Positions 24,501 through 36,616 of a stretch of 64,000 nucleotides of DNA are shown here, piece by piece; the stretch's first letter is position 1; each line of letters begins with the position of its first letter. The stretch spans positions 4,500,571-4,564,570 of the forward strand of contig JAWNGF010000003.1 in assembly GCA_037039685.1 (NCBI GenBank), given 5' to 3'. Position numbers and translations under genes: made by a program. Under the pieces are notes generated by a model, which saw only the letters and a program-made list of their open reading frames with translations, was not told where the DNA came from and did no database searches. The stretch is from Ceratobasidium sp. AG-K. Taxonomy: Eukaryota; Basidiomycota; Agaricomycetes; Cantharellales; Ceratobasidiaceae.

Positions 24501-27225
24501 GTCCTGTACGTTTCAGAGGCTACTTCGGTGGTTTCTACCCTTCACACGTCATTTTCCGACTTCCTGTTGAGCAAGGACCGCGCGGGGCCGTTCTACTACG
24601 ACGAGGTGTTGCACGAGTCCCATCTGGCTGGTTGCTGCTTCAGAGTCATGAGTCGGTCGTTGCGGTTCAATATCTGCGACCTAGAATCGTCGTACCAGCT
24701 TGACCGGGACGTTCCAGACTTGCAGGATCGTGTTGTACGGAGGATTTCGAGCGGGCTTTTCTACTCGTGCAGGTACTGGGGCGAGCACCTGACTAGAACT
24801 TCAGTCTCAGCTCCATTGCTTTCTCTTCTTGAATCATTTTTGCAGGGCCAGCTGCTGTTCTGGATGGAGGTCCTGAACTTGAAACGGACCATTGGCCACG
24901 GCGGAAACGTGCTTAGCCAGGTAATTGTCTGGCTTCCGGTGAGCGTCTCTTTATTCTACGATGTGGCATGTTACCGATACAATGTGCTAGACGCAAGGGG
25001 TATCAACAGAGTTGCGGGAATATACATATCACGCGCTGAATTTCCTTGCTACCTTTGCTGGCAATCCCACCTCGCTATCCACTCCCCACATCTATGTGTC
25101 CGTGCTGCCCTTTGCAGTAAAGCAAAGCCACGTGCGGAAAACTTACCTGCCGCAGATGCAAGGACTGATGCAGGTCGACGGCGCAGCTATGGAGAGAAGA
25201 ACAAACTCTGTGCTTGCGACCTGGGTCGTTGGGACTCCGGTTTATAGCATCGCTCAATCAAGTGACGGCAAGCGTGTTGTCTCAGGCTCGATAGACAATG
25301 GAGTTTGCATATGGGGTGCATCCAGCGGCGCTCATATCCAGCGGCGGCTAGGTGGGCATCAGCACTGGGTCTGGTCGGTGGCGTTCTCTCCAGATAATAC
25401 CCGCATCGCTTCTGGCTCAGCAGACCGTAGTATTCGTATATGGGACACGCAGAGCGGCGCCTTACTTGTCGAAGTAGTTCACGGTCATACCGACTCTGTC
25501 TACTCTGTCGCATTCTCCCTCGATGGCACTTTCATTGCTTCCGGTTCCGCCGACCACACTATCCGCATATGGGACACGCGCACAGGGACCGCGATAGGGG
25601 ATGCATACAGAGAACACAAGGATGCAGTGAGGTCGGTCGCATTCTCACCGAACGACGAGCATCTAGCATCTGGTTCATCGGACCATACAATTCGGGTTTG
25701 GCACTGGCGGACAGGCGTGGAAGTTCGAGGGCCAGTAGAAGGGCACAGCGGTCCAGTTCACTCTGTGGTATATTCATCCGACGGATTGCGACTTGCATCT
25801 GGCTCGAAAGATTGCACAATCCGAGTGTGGAACATGCCGAGTGGTACATTGCTAGCTGGCCCATTCGAGGGCCATACCCAGACTGTCACATCCGTTGCGT
25901 TTTCACCCGACACCACACAGATAGTCTCTGGTTCGTGTGATCGCACAATCCGTATATGGGAAGCTGAGAGTGGGAACTTGCTCGCTGGGCCATTCGAAGG
26001 GCACAGTCACATGATCAACGCCGTAATCTTCACTACAGACGGCACACGCATACTATCTGGGTCTTATGACGGCACAATCTGTGTATGGTATGCACGCTAC
26101 GGGATAACGGGCGCTACCGATTCATCAGGACACACTGGTATAATTAGTTCTATTGCCCTGTCACCCAACGGCACACGCGTTGCATCTGGCTCATGGGACC
26201 ACACAATCTGCGTCTAGGACACGCACAGTGGTGCTCTGGTTGCCGGCCCAATCAAAGGACACACCAGCATGGTTAACTCAGTGGCATTCTCGCCGGACGG
26301 AGCACGCATCTTATCTGGCTCTGATGATCACACCCTGCGTGTGTGGGAAGCGTCCACCGGTACTTCGCTCCTCCACCTCAAGGGCCACTCCGATTGGGTC
26401 AACTCGGTCGCATTTTCTCCCGGTGGCTGCCAGATTGCATCCGGTTCCGATGATCGCACCATCCGACTCTGGGACTCGTACACCGGCAAATCGGTCGGCA
26501 GGCCATTCGAGGGCCATGCCAGAGTCGGGTCGATCGCATTCTCGCCCGACGGCGCTCGCATCGTCTCTGGCTCCTGGGGTGGGTCAGTGCGAATGTGATC
26601 CGCCAACGACGGCACCGCGCTCTGGACATCCCCTGTTCACACCAAGTGCGTCAGCTGCGTGGCGTTTTCACCTGATGGGACACGAGTCGTATCTGGCTCG
26701 CGGGACAAAACCATCCTGGTTTTAGACGCGGGTGAGGCTACGGTACTGCATGGTCCTTTCACAGGTCATACCAACAATGTCAATTCCGTCGCATTCTCGC
26801 CCGATGGAACGCACGTCGTCTCTGGCCCTTCAGATGGAACGGCGCGCGTGTGGGACGTGGAGAGCGGCACGATGGTGAACGGTCTACTCAAGGGGCACAC
26901 CAGCGGAGTTAGGTCTGTGGCGTTCTCCCCCGAGGGTGCGCGTATCGTCTCTGGCTCGGAAGATGGCACGATTCGGTTTTGGGACATTGGAGTGGCCACC
27001 CGGTCCGACGCCACATCTTTTCATAACCTGTCAATTGATCGTGACGGATGGATAACCGACTCGGACTCGCAGCGGTTGTTCTGGGTGCCGTCCGATCTGC
27101 GCTACCTCTTCAAGGGCTCAAGCCTTTCCGGCTCCCTTGTAAATTGCAATGGTTATACGATTCACGGTGATTACTCGACGTTGATGTTGGGAGAACGGTG
27201 GGGTCGCTGCTTCAAAGTACCTTGA
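21555..27225 (+). pseudogene. NACHT-WD40 NLR, disrupted by an insertion and two nonsense codons
   Basis: Exons are 21555-21827, 21882-22012, 22061-22199, 22250-22297, 22355-23311 continuing at 24369-24938, and 24991-27225. They correspond intron for intron to the intact neighbour at 31423-36358. Order: helical N-terminal domain, NACHT with Walker A GMAGTGKTT (about 22526) and Walker B VVVVIDALDEFDD, a winged-helix-like region, fourteen WD40 repeats, and a C-terminal module (DRDGW, LFWVPSD, GERWGRC). The NACHT exon is split by a 1.05-kb element between GAG (23309-23311) and ATT (24369). The WD40 exon carries TAG at 26215-26217 and TGA at 26596-26598, each replacing the Trp of a WD motif. The frame is otherwise open throughout, so inactivation looks recent. 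Had it been intact it would encode about 1450 aa. Confidence 0.85.
23312..24360. mobile_element. Non-autonomous transposon-like element with terminal inverted repeats
   Basis: The ends are a perfect 12-bp inverted repeat: CATCAGCAAAAC at 23312-23323 and GTTTTGCTGATG at 24349-24360. Beyond that the ends stay partly complementary, sharing AGTGATT about 27 bases in. The flanks TCGAAGAG (23304-23311) and AGGAAGAG (24361-24368) match at six of eight positions, resembling an 8-bp target-site duplication as made by hAT-type transposases. Internally, the left part holds several AAATCAC motifs and the right part the complementary GTGATTT motifs, so the element can fold back. No transposase ORF is present. 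Removing 23312-24368 joins the two halves of the NACHT exon in frame, which confirms it as an insertion. Confidence 0.8.
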
Positions 27226-29791
27226 CTACTGCACTATCTCGTTTCCTTCCTAGTGTTTCCATATTTTATTGATTCAATCATTGTTTTTTATGAACATGCA
27301 TTCACCTATATATCGTCAAATAGAGCGGGAGTACGCACAATGCCCAACGCCGACAGAGACGACCTTCTCCGCGCCACTCCTTTCGTGTTCCTTCTGGTAT
27401 ATCAGTGCGCGATCATCGTCTCGAACTGAGCTTCACCGACTGCACCTCCGTCGGGGTAGTAGATGTGCGCGGTACCAACCAACCCGCTAACAGGTGACTT
27501 GCTGCCGTCTCGAATTGCGGAGCCGGAATGGTCAGGAAGGCAGGTCGTAGTGCTGGATATCTACTTCAGGATACGCCTATCTCAGACTAGGTTTCCAACT
27601 CCGCTTTGGATGGATTGGACCAAGGTACAAGACAGCACAGCCAACAACATACTTGCGTTCTCTCGAGAACTCCTGCCTTTAACGTATACGCCGAATATGC
27701 GTTATTTCACCTGTGTTCCAGTCGTGTCAGGATGGCGGGTACGATCTAGCGTATATCACCGCATGGTGTACTCCGTCATAACCCAAACGTTAGACCGACC
27801 AATATGTCGAGTGACCGGAATGGCACGTACGATGTACGGTCTCTGGGCATCTCTTCTGTACATGGTTCTGGCTCCAGAGCAATGTCTGCCCATGGTTTTC
27901 GTAAAATGAGAGTCTTCGGCGTTGGTGGCGAATCGTCTTTGCTGGATTGCGATGCACTCCGCGTGAATCGTTGGGGACTTTCTTATGATCTGTCTCGGGC
28001 TGGAGATTGGTGTTTGTTGTCCAGCTGGAAGCGAGGAAGTGGAAGACAGGTTGTGCTAGTGGGCGAGGCAGCATCGAAGGTTCCACCGGTCGCACAGGCG
28101 CCAGGCACGTTGTGAAATTGGGATCTGCGCGTGTCCTCTGCCGCACCACGAGCGACGACGACGAGGGCAGACTAAATGACAACGGACATTCCATTGCACG
28201 AGCGTATTTTATACTTGGAATCTCTCGTTCTACTAGGCCCCCTTCTTCGATCCTCGACAATACCATTGATCGGCGCTTTTGCGATTGGTTTCCCGTGTGC
28301 ACGTCGATGCCCGATTGGGTCAATATCTTCGTTGCTCCCGGCCCTACGTGGTCGCCGACGCGTACCCAGGTTCTTTCTCGGTATACAATTCATCCAAGTA
28401 CTGTGATACTCGCGAGGTAGACTTTTGGGCGAGCCACTTGTCTTTAAGAGATGCGTATCATGCGTAATCCATCAAACGCGCTATACGGGACCAGACCGTC
28501 TCATTTTCGTGAGTATTAAGCTCTTGTACATTGAATTGGGCTCAATGGCCTATAGGGCAAGATGTGGACGATAAATGGGAAAACAGACTGGCTTATGGTC
28601 CAGTCAATTCTCGAGTTGAACGTTGCCTGGATCTGCCTCGGCGCCAACCCCAAGTCTGGCCCCAACCTCTTACACCGAAAACTTTTGCCTCGAGCCTCGC
28701 CTAATAGATGCTCTTTGCTCTATCTAAAGGTCGTTCGTTACGTGCCTGTGGGTCCCGACCTCGCAATTCCGACCACCCAGTCTTTGCATACGCCAGTGGC
28801 CATTCGACCTTTCTAGTCTTGATATCTGCAGTGGGTACTCTCCATCTGATAATTTATTTCACGCTAACGTGTACTCATTGGCTCGTTCAGCATGCCTCGA
28901 TCTGGCTCGCCTATGGACATGGCATTGTCCGACTACGTATCGCCCACTAGAGCCTTTATTTAGCAGCCTCGACCTCCTCCCACGCCTACTTCTACTATTA
29001 CCGTCCCGTTGCATGCTTGCTCCAAACGTGACATCTCCTGCGCGTCGCTGCCTGGGCCGCCCTTCAAAACCGCCCCCCTCAGTGCCAGTCGAGCTGTCCA
29101 ACCACCCTCCAGTCCCGCCTCCGCCGCTCAAGCTCCAGTCCTAGCACGAGCACTCTCCCTCACTCTCATCGAGTCCTGATTCCACTCCGATTGGCGTGGA
29201 TGGGCTGGGTTGGCCTCCCATGAATGAACCTGGGCTCGACCCACCTCGCAGGCGAACTCCCCGGTCTGTACAGGGCCCTCGAATCGACATGTACCCCCTC
29301 ATGTGGCGCAAGGGCCTCATCCTTCTCTCCTCCAAGCTCCGAGTCGTCCCGCAAGCTCATGCGTCCAGAGCGGTCGGGCCACCGCCTCCACGCCCACACC
29401 TACACGGTCCGATGCCGCCTGAGCTTACAGTTCGCAGCCTCAAGCTCGGGTAGGTTCGACTTGCGAAGAGCGTATCTCGCTTCGAGGCTGGTGATTGGCG
29501 AGTCCAGCTTTGCTGCACATCCTGGTGGGCAGGTTGCCTGAGGTTTCGTCCTCTCTATCGGCGTCTAGTTGCCCTCGGCTGGGTGCATGGCCGAGTTCGA
29601 GTCCGTTACCTTGCTATATTTGCCGTAGGCTTCTTAGACGACCCAATACGACGGAACGGTCCCAACGCCAGATTGTTCAATGTTAGTCCCACGATGCCCT
29701 TTCAGTGACATTGTGTGTCGCACTTCGGGGTTGAATAAATATAGTGACGTAGTTTTTTTTTCCCTGGATTTTGGGCTTGAGGACTTAGATG
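27226..29791. other. Gene-poor region between the two NLR genes
   Basis: About 2.6 kb. ORFs up to 177 codons exist on both strands (27463-27909 +, 27790-28323 -, 28869-29144 +) but none has recognisable domains. Pro/Ser-rich readings in all frames around 28900-29450 could be the remains of a decayed gene. I cannot support a specific call. Confidence 0.45.
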
Positions 29792-31091
29792 TAAAGATGG
29801 TGACAGCGATCGGCCACCACCTAACCTTCAGAAGCTGATGGAAATAAAGTTTGAAGGGCAGAATCGCCAGTAAAAGGCAATTTACTCACCACTCGAGGCG
29901 AAATTTGGGAATTTTCGTTAGACAAAACGTTCGAAAATGCTTGTAAAACACGCCTATGTGGTAATTTCTGGTTAAAGTATCCTTGACGAGTCTGCGCACT
30001 CGAAATACCCACGGGGTCACAGATTTGCACGTGACTAAAAGCGGTTGCCGAAGTTGCGGCCAGGCAAGAAATCGCATTGCAATGCGTATATTAACTCATC
30101 AGTGGAGCCTGGGGTCCTTGAGGCTTCGAATATGGCAATTATATAGGAGGACAATCATTATATACAATTTGCTGCCCGTGCACATAGTCGGGTGTGGTAT
30201 GATCATATGGGGTGTGGGCTGGGTTTTGACAGTGGCCCCGAAACTCTTTGGTTACCCATTAAATTGCCTGCAAACCGCTTTTCTTGCTCTAATAGGCGTT
30301 CACAAAGTGCTGCGCTTGTGCCGCGGATATGATTATCCAAATTAGTCTCAATAACGTGTTTATCATCTTGCTAAACTAACTTTCGCATGGATTCAATTGC
30401 ACCTAGCATGTACTTCGTCATTACTGATGGCTTGTTGGTGAGGGGCGTCTCTCAATATTTCCTCCTCGCATACCCCCAGTACTGTATTGCTCAATCAGGT
30501 GCATGAGTTTAGCGAGATGATGAACACGTTATTGAGACTAATTTGGATAATCATATCCGCGGCACAAGCGCAGCACTTTGTGAACGCCTATTAGAGCAAG
30601 AAAAGCGGTTTGCAGGCAATTTAATGGGTAACCAAAGAGTTTCGGGGCCACTGTCAAAACCCAGCCCACACCCCATATGATCATACCACACCCGACTATG
30701 TGCACGGGCAGCAAATTGTATATAATGATTGTCCTCCTATATAATTGCCATATTCGAAGCCTCAAGGACCCCAGGCTCCACTGATGAGTTAATATACGCA
30801 TTGCAATGCGATTTCTTGCCTGGCCGCAACTTCGGCAACCGCTTTTAGTCACGTGCAAATCTGTGACCCCGTGGGTATTTCGAGTGCGCAGACTCGTCAA
30901 GGATACTTTAACCAGAAATTACCACATAGGCGTGTTTTACAAGCATTTTCGAACGTTTTGTCTAACGAAAATTCCCAAATTTCGCCTCGAGTGGTGAGTA
31001 AATTGCCTTTTACTGGCGATTCTGCCCTTCAAACTTTATTTCCATCAGCTTCTGAAGGTTAGGTGGTGGCCGATCGCTGTCACCATCTTTA
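29792..31091. mobile_element. Foldback element with two 569-bp inverted arms
   Basis: Left arm 29792-30360 and right arm 30523-31091 are reverse complements of each other over 569 bp. The 120-, 69- and 63-codon ORFs read identically from both arms, so the arms are identical or nearly so. Weaker complementarity runs a further 18 bp or so into the 162-bp spacer. The outermost bases are TA on each side (TAAAGATGG and CCATCTTTA), compatible with a TA target duplication of the Tc1/mariner type. No transposase is encoded. The element sits just upstream of the intact NLR gene. An assembly artefact should be excluded, because arms this similar can arise from chimeric reads. Confidence 0.75.
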
Positions 31092-31365
31092 TGCGCCTGA
31101 TTTGGAGCAGAAAACAGAGGCACACGTGATGTTTGATCATTTTAGCTGAGTTTCCCGAGTCTGCTAAGAGGATAACGAACAAAGCTTGACTGAGAACCAT
31201 TTATGAGGATGCTAGAAATATCTGATAAGCTCGGGTAATCCCTCAGTGAGAGACTACGTTTACTTGGTGCATATATACCAAAATGGGTACCTTTATTCCT
31301 CTATATCTAGCGCGTGACACTTGCAAGTCCAAAACAGACGCTGGGCGGTGCCCAGGGACACTGCC

Positions 31366-31374
31366 ATATATATA
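31366..31374 (+). promoter_or_regulatory. Candidate TATA box of the intact NLR gene
   Basis: TATATATAG lies about 50 bp upstream of the ATG at 31423, in the 331-bp gap between the foldback element and the gene. Position and sequence fit a TATA element. No transcription start can be seen directly. Confidence 0.4.
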
Positions 31375-31422
31375 GCGCTTCAGCGCCGGTCCTTGAGCTC
31401 AGACGTTTGGATCCCGACCATC

Positions 31423-34400
31423 ATGGCTACCCCTCCACCACCCGGACCTTCAAAGCGAAAACTCATGGGACCCATGCAAGAAAGCATAAAACGTTTCAAA
31501 TCACATCTACACCTATCTTCTGCAGGTGCCGGGAGCTTAGCCAGCCCAGCGCCCGGCGCTGCATCCACTTCACCGAGTCCGCCGGCAACGCCGGGCCCAT
31601 CCTCGACTATTTTTTGCGCTTCAGCTCATACTGTTCCTGGTGCGGGTGCACCGACTGCGTCCACGCCAACAAGCTCCAACCAAGCGCCCGCCACAGCTCA
31701 GGCTGACGCTAAATCTGGCGCGGCCAGCAAGCTCAAGGACACAGCGGCTGCCGGGCTTGAATCGGCACTCCGGGCCCTGCACATTAGCACGGGCGTGATA
31801 CCAGGCCTCAAGCCTGCTATTGACGGACTTCTCGACTGTCTGGATGTGGTGCAGGTAAGCTGAAAGTTAGACCCGTGATTCAAGTTGATCGAGATGAATC
31901 TCAGGCAGCCACGTCGAGCGCCGAGGAGTACGATGAGATCGTTTCGAATCTTAACATAATAGGTACTAGTCTAAAAGAGTACGTGGGTGAGCTCGGTCTG
32001 GAAGACCCTAGCGGCAATCCTGTATGTGCTCTTATTGCTTCGTCAGTACAATTTATTGTTTGAGATGCCTGATAACTTAATCGTCGATGCAGGAACATCG
32101 AAAAGGAGGTGGCGCGTATCAAGGAACAAAAAGATCGCAATACGATTAGGCGAGCATTTGAGGCAGTCGAGGATAAGGAATTTGTGATGAAATGTTATCG
32201 CCGAGTTGAAGGGTTGTTTCAACAGCTTCAAGTAAGCAGTCCATTTATACTGTAGATCGAGAAGGTGCTAAGCAGAGTCCAGAGCAATATCTGTCTGCAA
32301 ACACTCAAGAACACCAACAAGCAGTACCAGGTACGCATACGACCCAGTTGTGTTTGCTAGAGCTGAAGCCCATGCTTATAAACACCGTAGATGACATTGC
32401 TCGACCGTCTGGGCCCGGTAGCTGACGCTAGATACGATTCTCGCTCATCCACGACTGTTAGGCGACGTGGATGCACCAGAGAAACACGTGAACAAGTACA
32501 AATAGATCTACAGAGCTGGGTTCAGGATCCAAACAGCGCCAAGATTTACTGGATGAACGGAATGGCGGGAACAGGCAAGACGACGATTGCATACAGTCTG
32601 TGCGAGTGGCTGGAAGCTCAGAAGCAACTCGGCGCGAGTTTCTTCTGCTCTCGCATTTCCTCATCATGTCGAGACGCCAACTCTATCATTCCCACAATCG
32701 CATATGAGCTCGCGCGCTATTCGCCGGCATTTCGAGCGAGGTTGGGAAAAGCGCTGGAGGAAGATCCGAGCACGAGCACGGGGGATGTGGTACGGCAGTT
32801 CGAAAAGCTCATACAAGGGCCGATGATAGCCGCCAAAGATGCGATACCACATGGCGTGGTGGTCGTGATTGACGCGCTGGACGAATGCGAGGACGCTGAT
32901 CGCGTGGGACTGATTACTCAGGCCCTGCTGCGTCTTGGAACCAACCTACCGCTGAAATACTTCGTGGCTAGTCGACCAGAGCCCATGATCTTCGAAAAGA
33001 TGCTAGGATCGACTGAACAGTCACGGGCTGTCTTGCATCTGCATGACGTCGAGCAGTCAATCGTAGAGGAGGATATCAAGAAGTACCTGGAAGATGAACT
33101 ATGCATAATGTCACCACCTCCGAACGTGAAGCAGATCGACCAGCTAGCAAAACTTGCCGGCAAGTTGTTCATCTATGCTGCAACTGTGACACGATATATC
33201 CTTCCAGGAATGGTCGGAGTTAATTCGGCCGCTCGCCTAAAAGCAGTTCTAGCAGCGGGTTCATCCACAACAAACAAGGAAGGGTCGGGTAAACAGTACA
33301 AGCAACTCGATGAGCTATATGCTACCGTGCTTGCAATAACACTAGACGAAGATATCCTGGAACCAGAAGAGGTTGACGCCATGCGACTTGTGTTGTGGAC
33401 CGTCGTATGTGCCAAAGAGCCCATGACGATTCCCATGCTAGAATCATTCCTATCCCTCGAAAATACGCAAGTATTGCCAGTCGTAAAAGCACTGCGATCA
33501 GTTCTTCACGTATCCGAAAGCAACAGGCTTGTGTCCACGCTGCACGCATCCTTTCCCGACTTTATGCTCGACAGCTCCCGATCTGGGAAGTACTACTGCA
33601 ATCTTCTCCAGCATGGCGAGTATCTGGCGAGTAGATGCTTTGACGTAATGCAGGCGCAACTGAGGTTCAACATCTGCAGCCTCGAGTCCTCATTCGTGTT
33701 CGACAAAGACGTGGTGGGCTTAGAGCTGCGGGTGGCAAAATCCATCTCCAACGAGTTATCCTACGCATGCTTTTACTGGGGAGAGCACTTGCGCCACTCA
33801 GGGTTCTCAAATGAACTACACGGCAAACTCTCCGACTTTTTGACTTCACGACTGCTGTTTTGGATGGAAGTACTGAATGTCAAGCTATCTATTTCGAAGG
33901 GTACATCAATGATTTCTCACGCAGAGCAGTGGTTGCCGGTAAGTCAAGCATATGCAAGCCATGTTGCATGCTGAAACGGCAATAGACCCCCCCCTCCAAT
34001 TCCTTCAACCAGCTCCTTGCGGACGTAAAGAACTTCGTGATGCGGTTTGCAGCCGATGGTTGCAGTCGTAGTACACCACATATATACGTCTCTGCACTTC
34101 CCTTTTGTGAGAAGTCCAACCTCGTCTATGCGCACTACTGGCGGCAAATGCGAGGATTGATAGATGTGCGAGGAACAGCGACAAATCACAGAACTGGGGC
34201 AGAACTAGCAACCTGGAAAATAAAATCAACTGATATACCCTCAATCGCGTTGTCTCCTGATGGCACACGGGTCGCCTTTTGCCCTGGACATCAGGGGATC
34301 CAGACACGAGATATACGTACTGGTGAAATCCTGATCAAGTCATTTCAAGAATATACAGTCCCAGTATGCTCAACTCTACGCTCTGGTAGTGATGTACAAA

Positions 34401-36358
34401 CGTCCTTCGACTCCAATAATGAGCTCTCTGATGTCCAAAATCCACCAATCGATGAACCCCTAACAGGACCGTCTGAAGATTTTACAGGGCGCGTCGTGGC
34501 TGTGGCATTCTCTCCAGACGGGAACCGCCTTGCCTTGGCCTCTGGCAATCAAAGCGTCCGAGTTTGGGACGCCCATACTGGAATTCCTTTGGGTGAACCG
34601 TTCAGAGGCCACACAGACAGTCTTACATCGGTTACTTGGTCTCCCGATGGTTCGCGCATTGCTTCCGCCTCCTATGATGCTACTGTTCGAGTATGGGATG
34701 CAAACACTGGTAAAATCGTAACTGGGCCATTTCAAGGGCATACGAATATTGTTTTGTCAGTTTCATTCTCTCCCGACGGCAAAATGATCGCTTCTGGCTC
34801 ATGCGACACAACCATCATGCTATGGAACGCATACACCGGCAATATCGTGGCCGAACCGTTCAAAGGGCATGATGGTGAGGTCAACTCGGTGGCCTTCTCT
34901 CCCGACGGTGCATTTATTGCCTCCGGCTCTGAGGACGGAACAATCAGACTCTGGGACTCCTCGGATGGCAGCGCAGTAGATAAAATCTTCGGATTCACCA
35001 CTTTCGGCGTTCAATCAGTTGCATTCTCCTCTGACGGTGCCTGCATCGTCTCCTGCTCTTTTGACACCATCCAGGTCTGGGACACATACTCCGGGGACCT
35101 CGTAGCTGGCCCGTTTTTCAACCATGGAGAAGGAATCAGCTCATCTGCATGCTCCCTTGACGGTGCACTCCTCGTGACAGGGTCCATTGATGAGACAGTC
35201 CGACTGTGGGACCTACAGGCTCGTATCAGCGTAGATCCACCATTTGACGGTCATGTAGGCTCAATCACATCAGTAACTTTCTCCCCCGACGGTACACGCA
35301 TTGCCTCTGGTTCTCGAGACACGTCCATCCAAGTATGGGACGCAAATAATGGCAACCCCTTAGTTGGGCCGTTCCTGGGGCATACGAAAGAAGTCCATTC
35401 GGTCGCATTCTCTGCTGACGGTACTCTTCTTGCTTCCGGCTCTTGGGATCATACCCTCCGTCTCTGGGACGCCCATACCGGCACTGCCGTAGCTAAACCG
35501 TTCGAAGGGCATACAGACGATGTCCACTCGGTTGCGTTTTCTCCTAACGGCGCATTCATTGCCTCTGGCTCTTGGGACCAAACGGTTGTGATCCGGAGCG
35601 CATCAACCGGTGAGGTTCTTACTGGGCCACTCGTGGGACACACAGGGCGGGTGCACTCGGTCGCGTTCTCCCCTGATAGTACGCGTGTTGCTTCTGGCTC
35701 TTGTGTTTGCGATTGCGCTATCCGAGTCTGGGACGTACTTACCGGTAACACCATAGCTGGGCCGTTCATAGGACACACGGATATCGTCAACTCCGTCGCA
35801 TTCCCCCCCGATGGTAAACGAATTGTCTCGGGTTCCATGGATAAGACCATCCGAGTTTGGGATGCATATAATGGGAACACTCAAGTAGGGCCACACATAG
35901 AAGTTTTCCACAAAGTAAATTCGGTTGCATTTTCTCCCGATGGCAGGTGGATTGCCTCTGGTTCTGAGAATGGGACAATCACGCTATGGGACTCACATAC
36001 TGGTGACCCTATAGTTGGGCCATTATATGGTCATACAGGATCGGTGACCTCAGTATCATTCTCCCCTGACGGTGCACGTCTTGTTTCTGGTTCCTTTCAG
36101 CCTGACAGAGCTATCCGAGTCTGGGACTTGCGCTCTGACGCCGAAGACCTTGTTCCCGACAACGACGGATGGTTCATAGGCAAAGATGGGCCGCTATTTT
36201 GGGCGCCGCTTGACTTTCACAGACACGTTCCCCAGCCGCGCAACACTCTGCTAATAGGTCCCGACGGCACCGCGTTCATCGACTACCGGAACCTGCTAGT
36301 AGGCGAGAAATGGGTCGAATGTTATGCCCCTAATGTGCCCCTCCGGCGTCGTTCTTGA
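31423..36358 (+). CDS. NACHT-WD40 NLR protein (intact)
   Basis: Exons 31423-31854, 31905-32041, 32093-32231, 32256-32330, 32391-33938 and 33986-36358 give 1567 aa with every phase closing. Order: Pro/Ser/Ala-rich N-terminus, a helical region (LKPAIDGLLDCLDVVQ, then EEYDEIVSNLNIIG) typical of basidiomycete NLRs, NACHT NTPase with Walker A GMAGTGKTT (about 32559) and Walker B VVVVIDALDECED, a helical/winged-helix segment (STLHASFPDFMLD, YWGEHLR), the STPHIYVSALPF linker, and thirteen to fourteen WD40 repeats, enough for two seven-bladed propellers. A short C-terminal module follows (NDGWFIGKDGPLFWAP, VGEKWVECY). By analogy with HET-E-type proteins it may sense ligands through the WD40 repeats and trigger incompatibility or immune-like cell death. 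That function is inferred. Confidence 0.9.
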
Positions 36359-36616
36359 CAAAACCCATGTGATTACCCACCTCCATGTTATCGGTTCACG
36401 GTCTATTTTCATAATATAAATGAATCGCAACTGTATTCTAGTACGTTTGAAGTATGCGAGCAGTATAACTGCCACGATCATGCCCTCCATAGATACTAGT
36501 TCAGTTATCACTAAGCAAGAAAAGATAAGAAGAGTGGTACAACATTATCAACGAATTGATCCAAACATTTACGTTAACTAGGTATAAAGATAAAACCTAA
36601 ATCCAGCTCCAGCGCC

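Noticed and set aside
27790..28323. 177-codon minus-strand ORF between the NLR genes
   Set aside because: No recognisable motif, overlapping ORFs on both strands and no splice support.
29983..30900. Identical 120-codon ORFs in opposite orientation
   Set aside because: They are the two arms of the foldback element. The ORF has no recognisable domain and is probably incidental.
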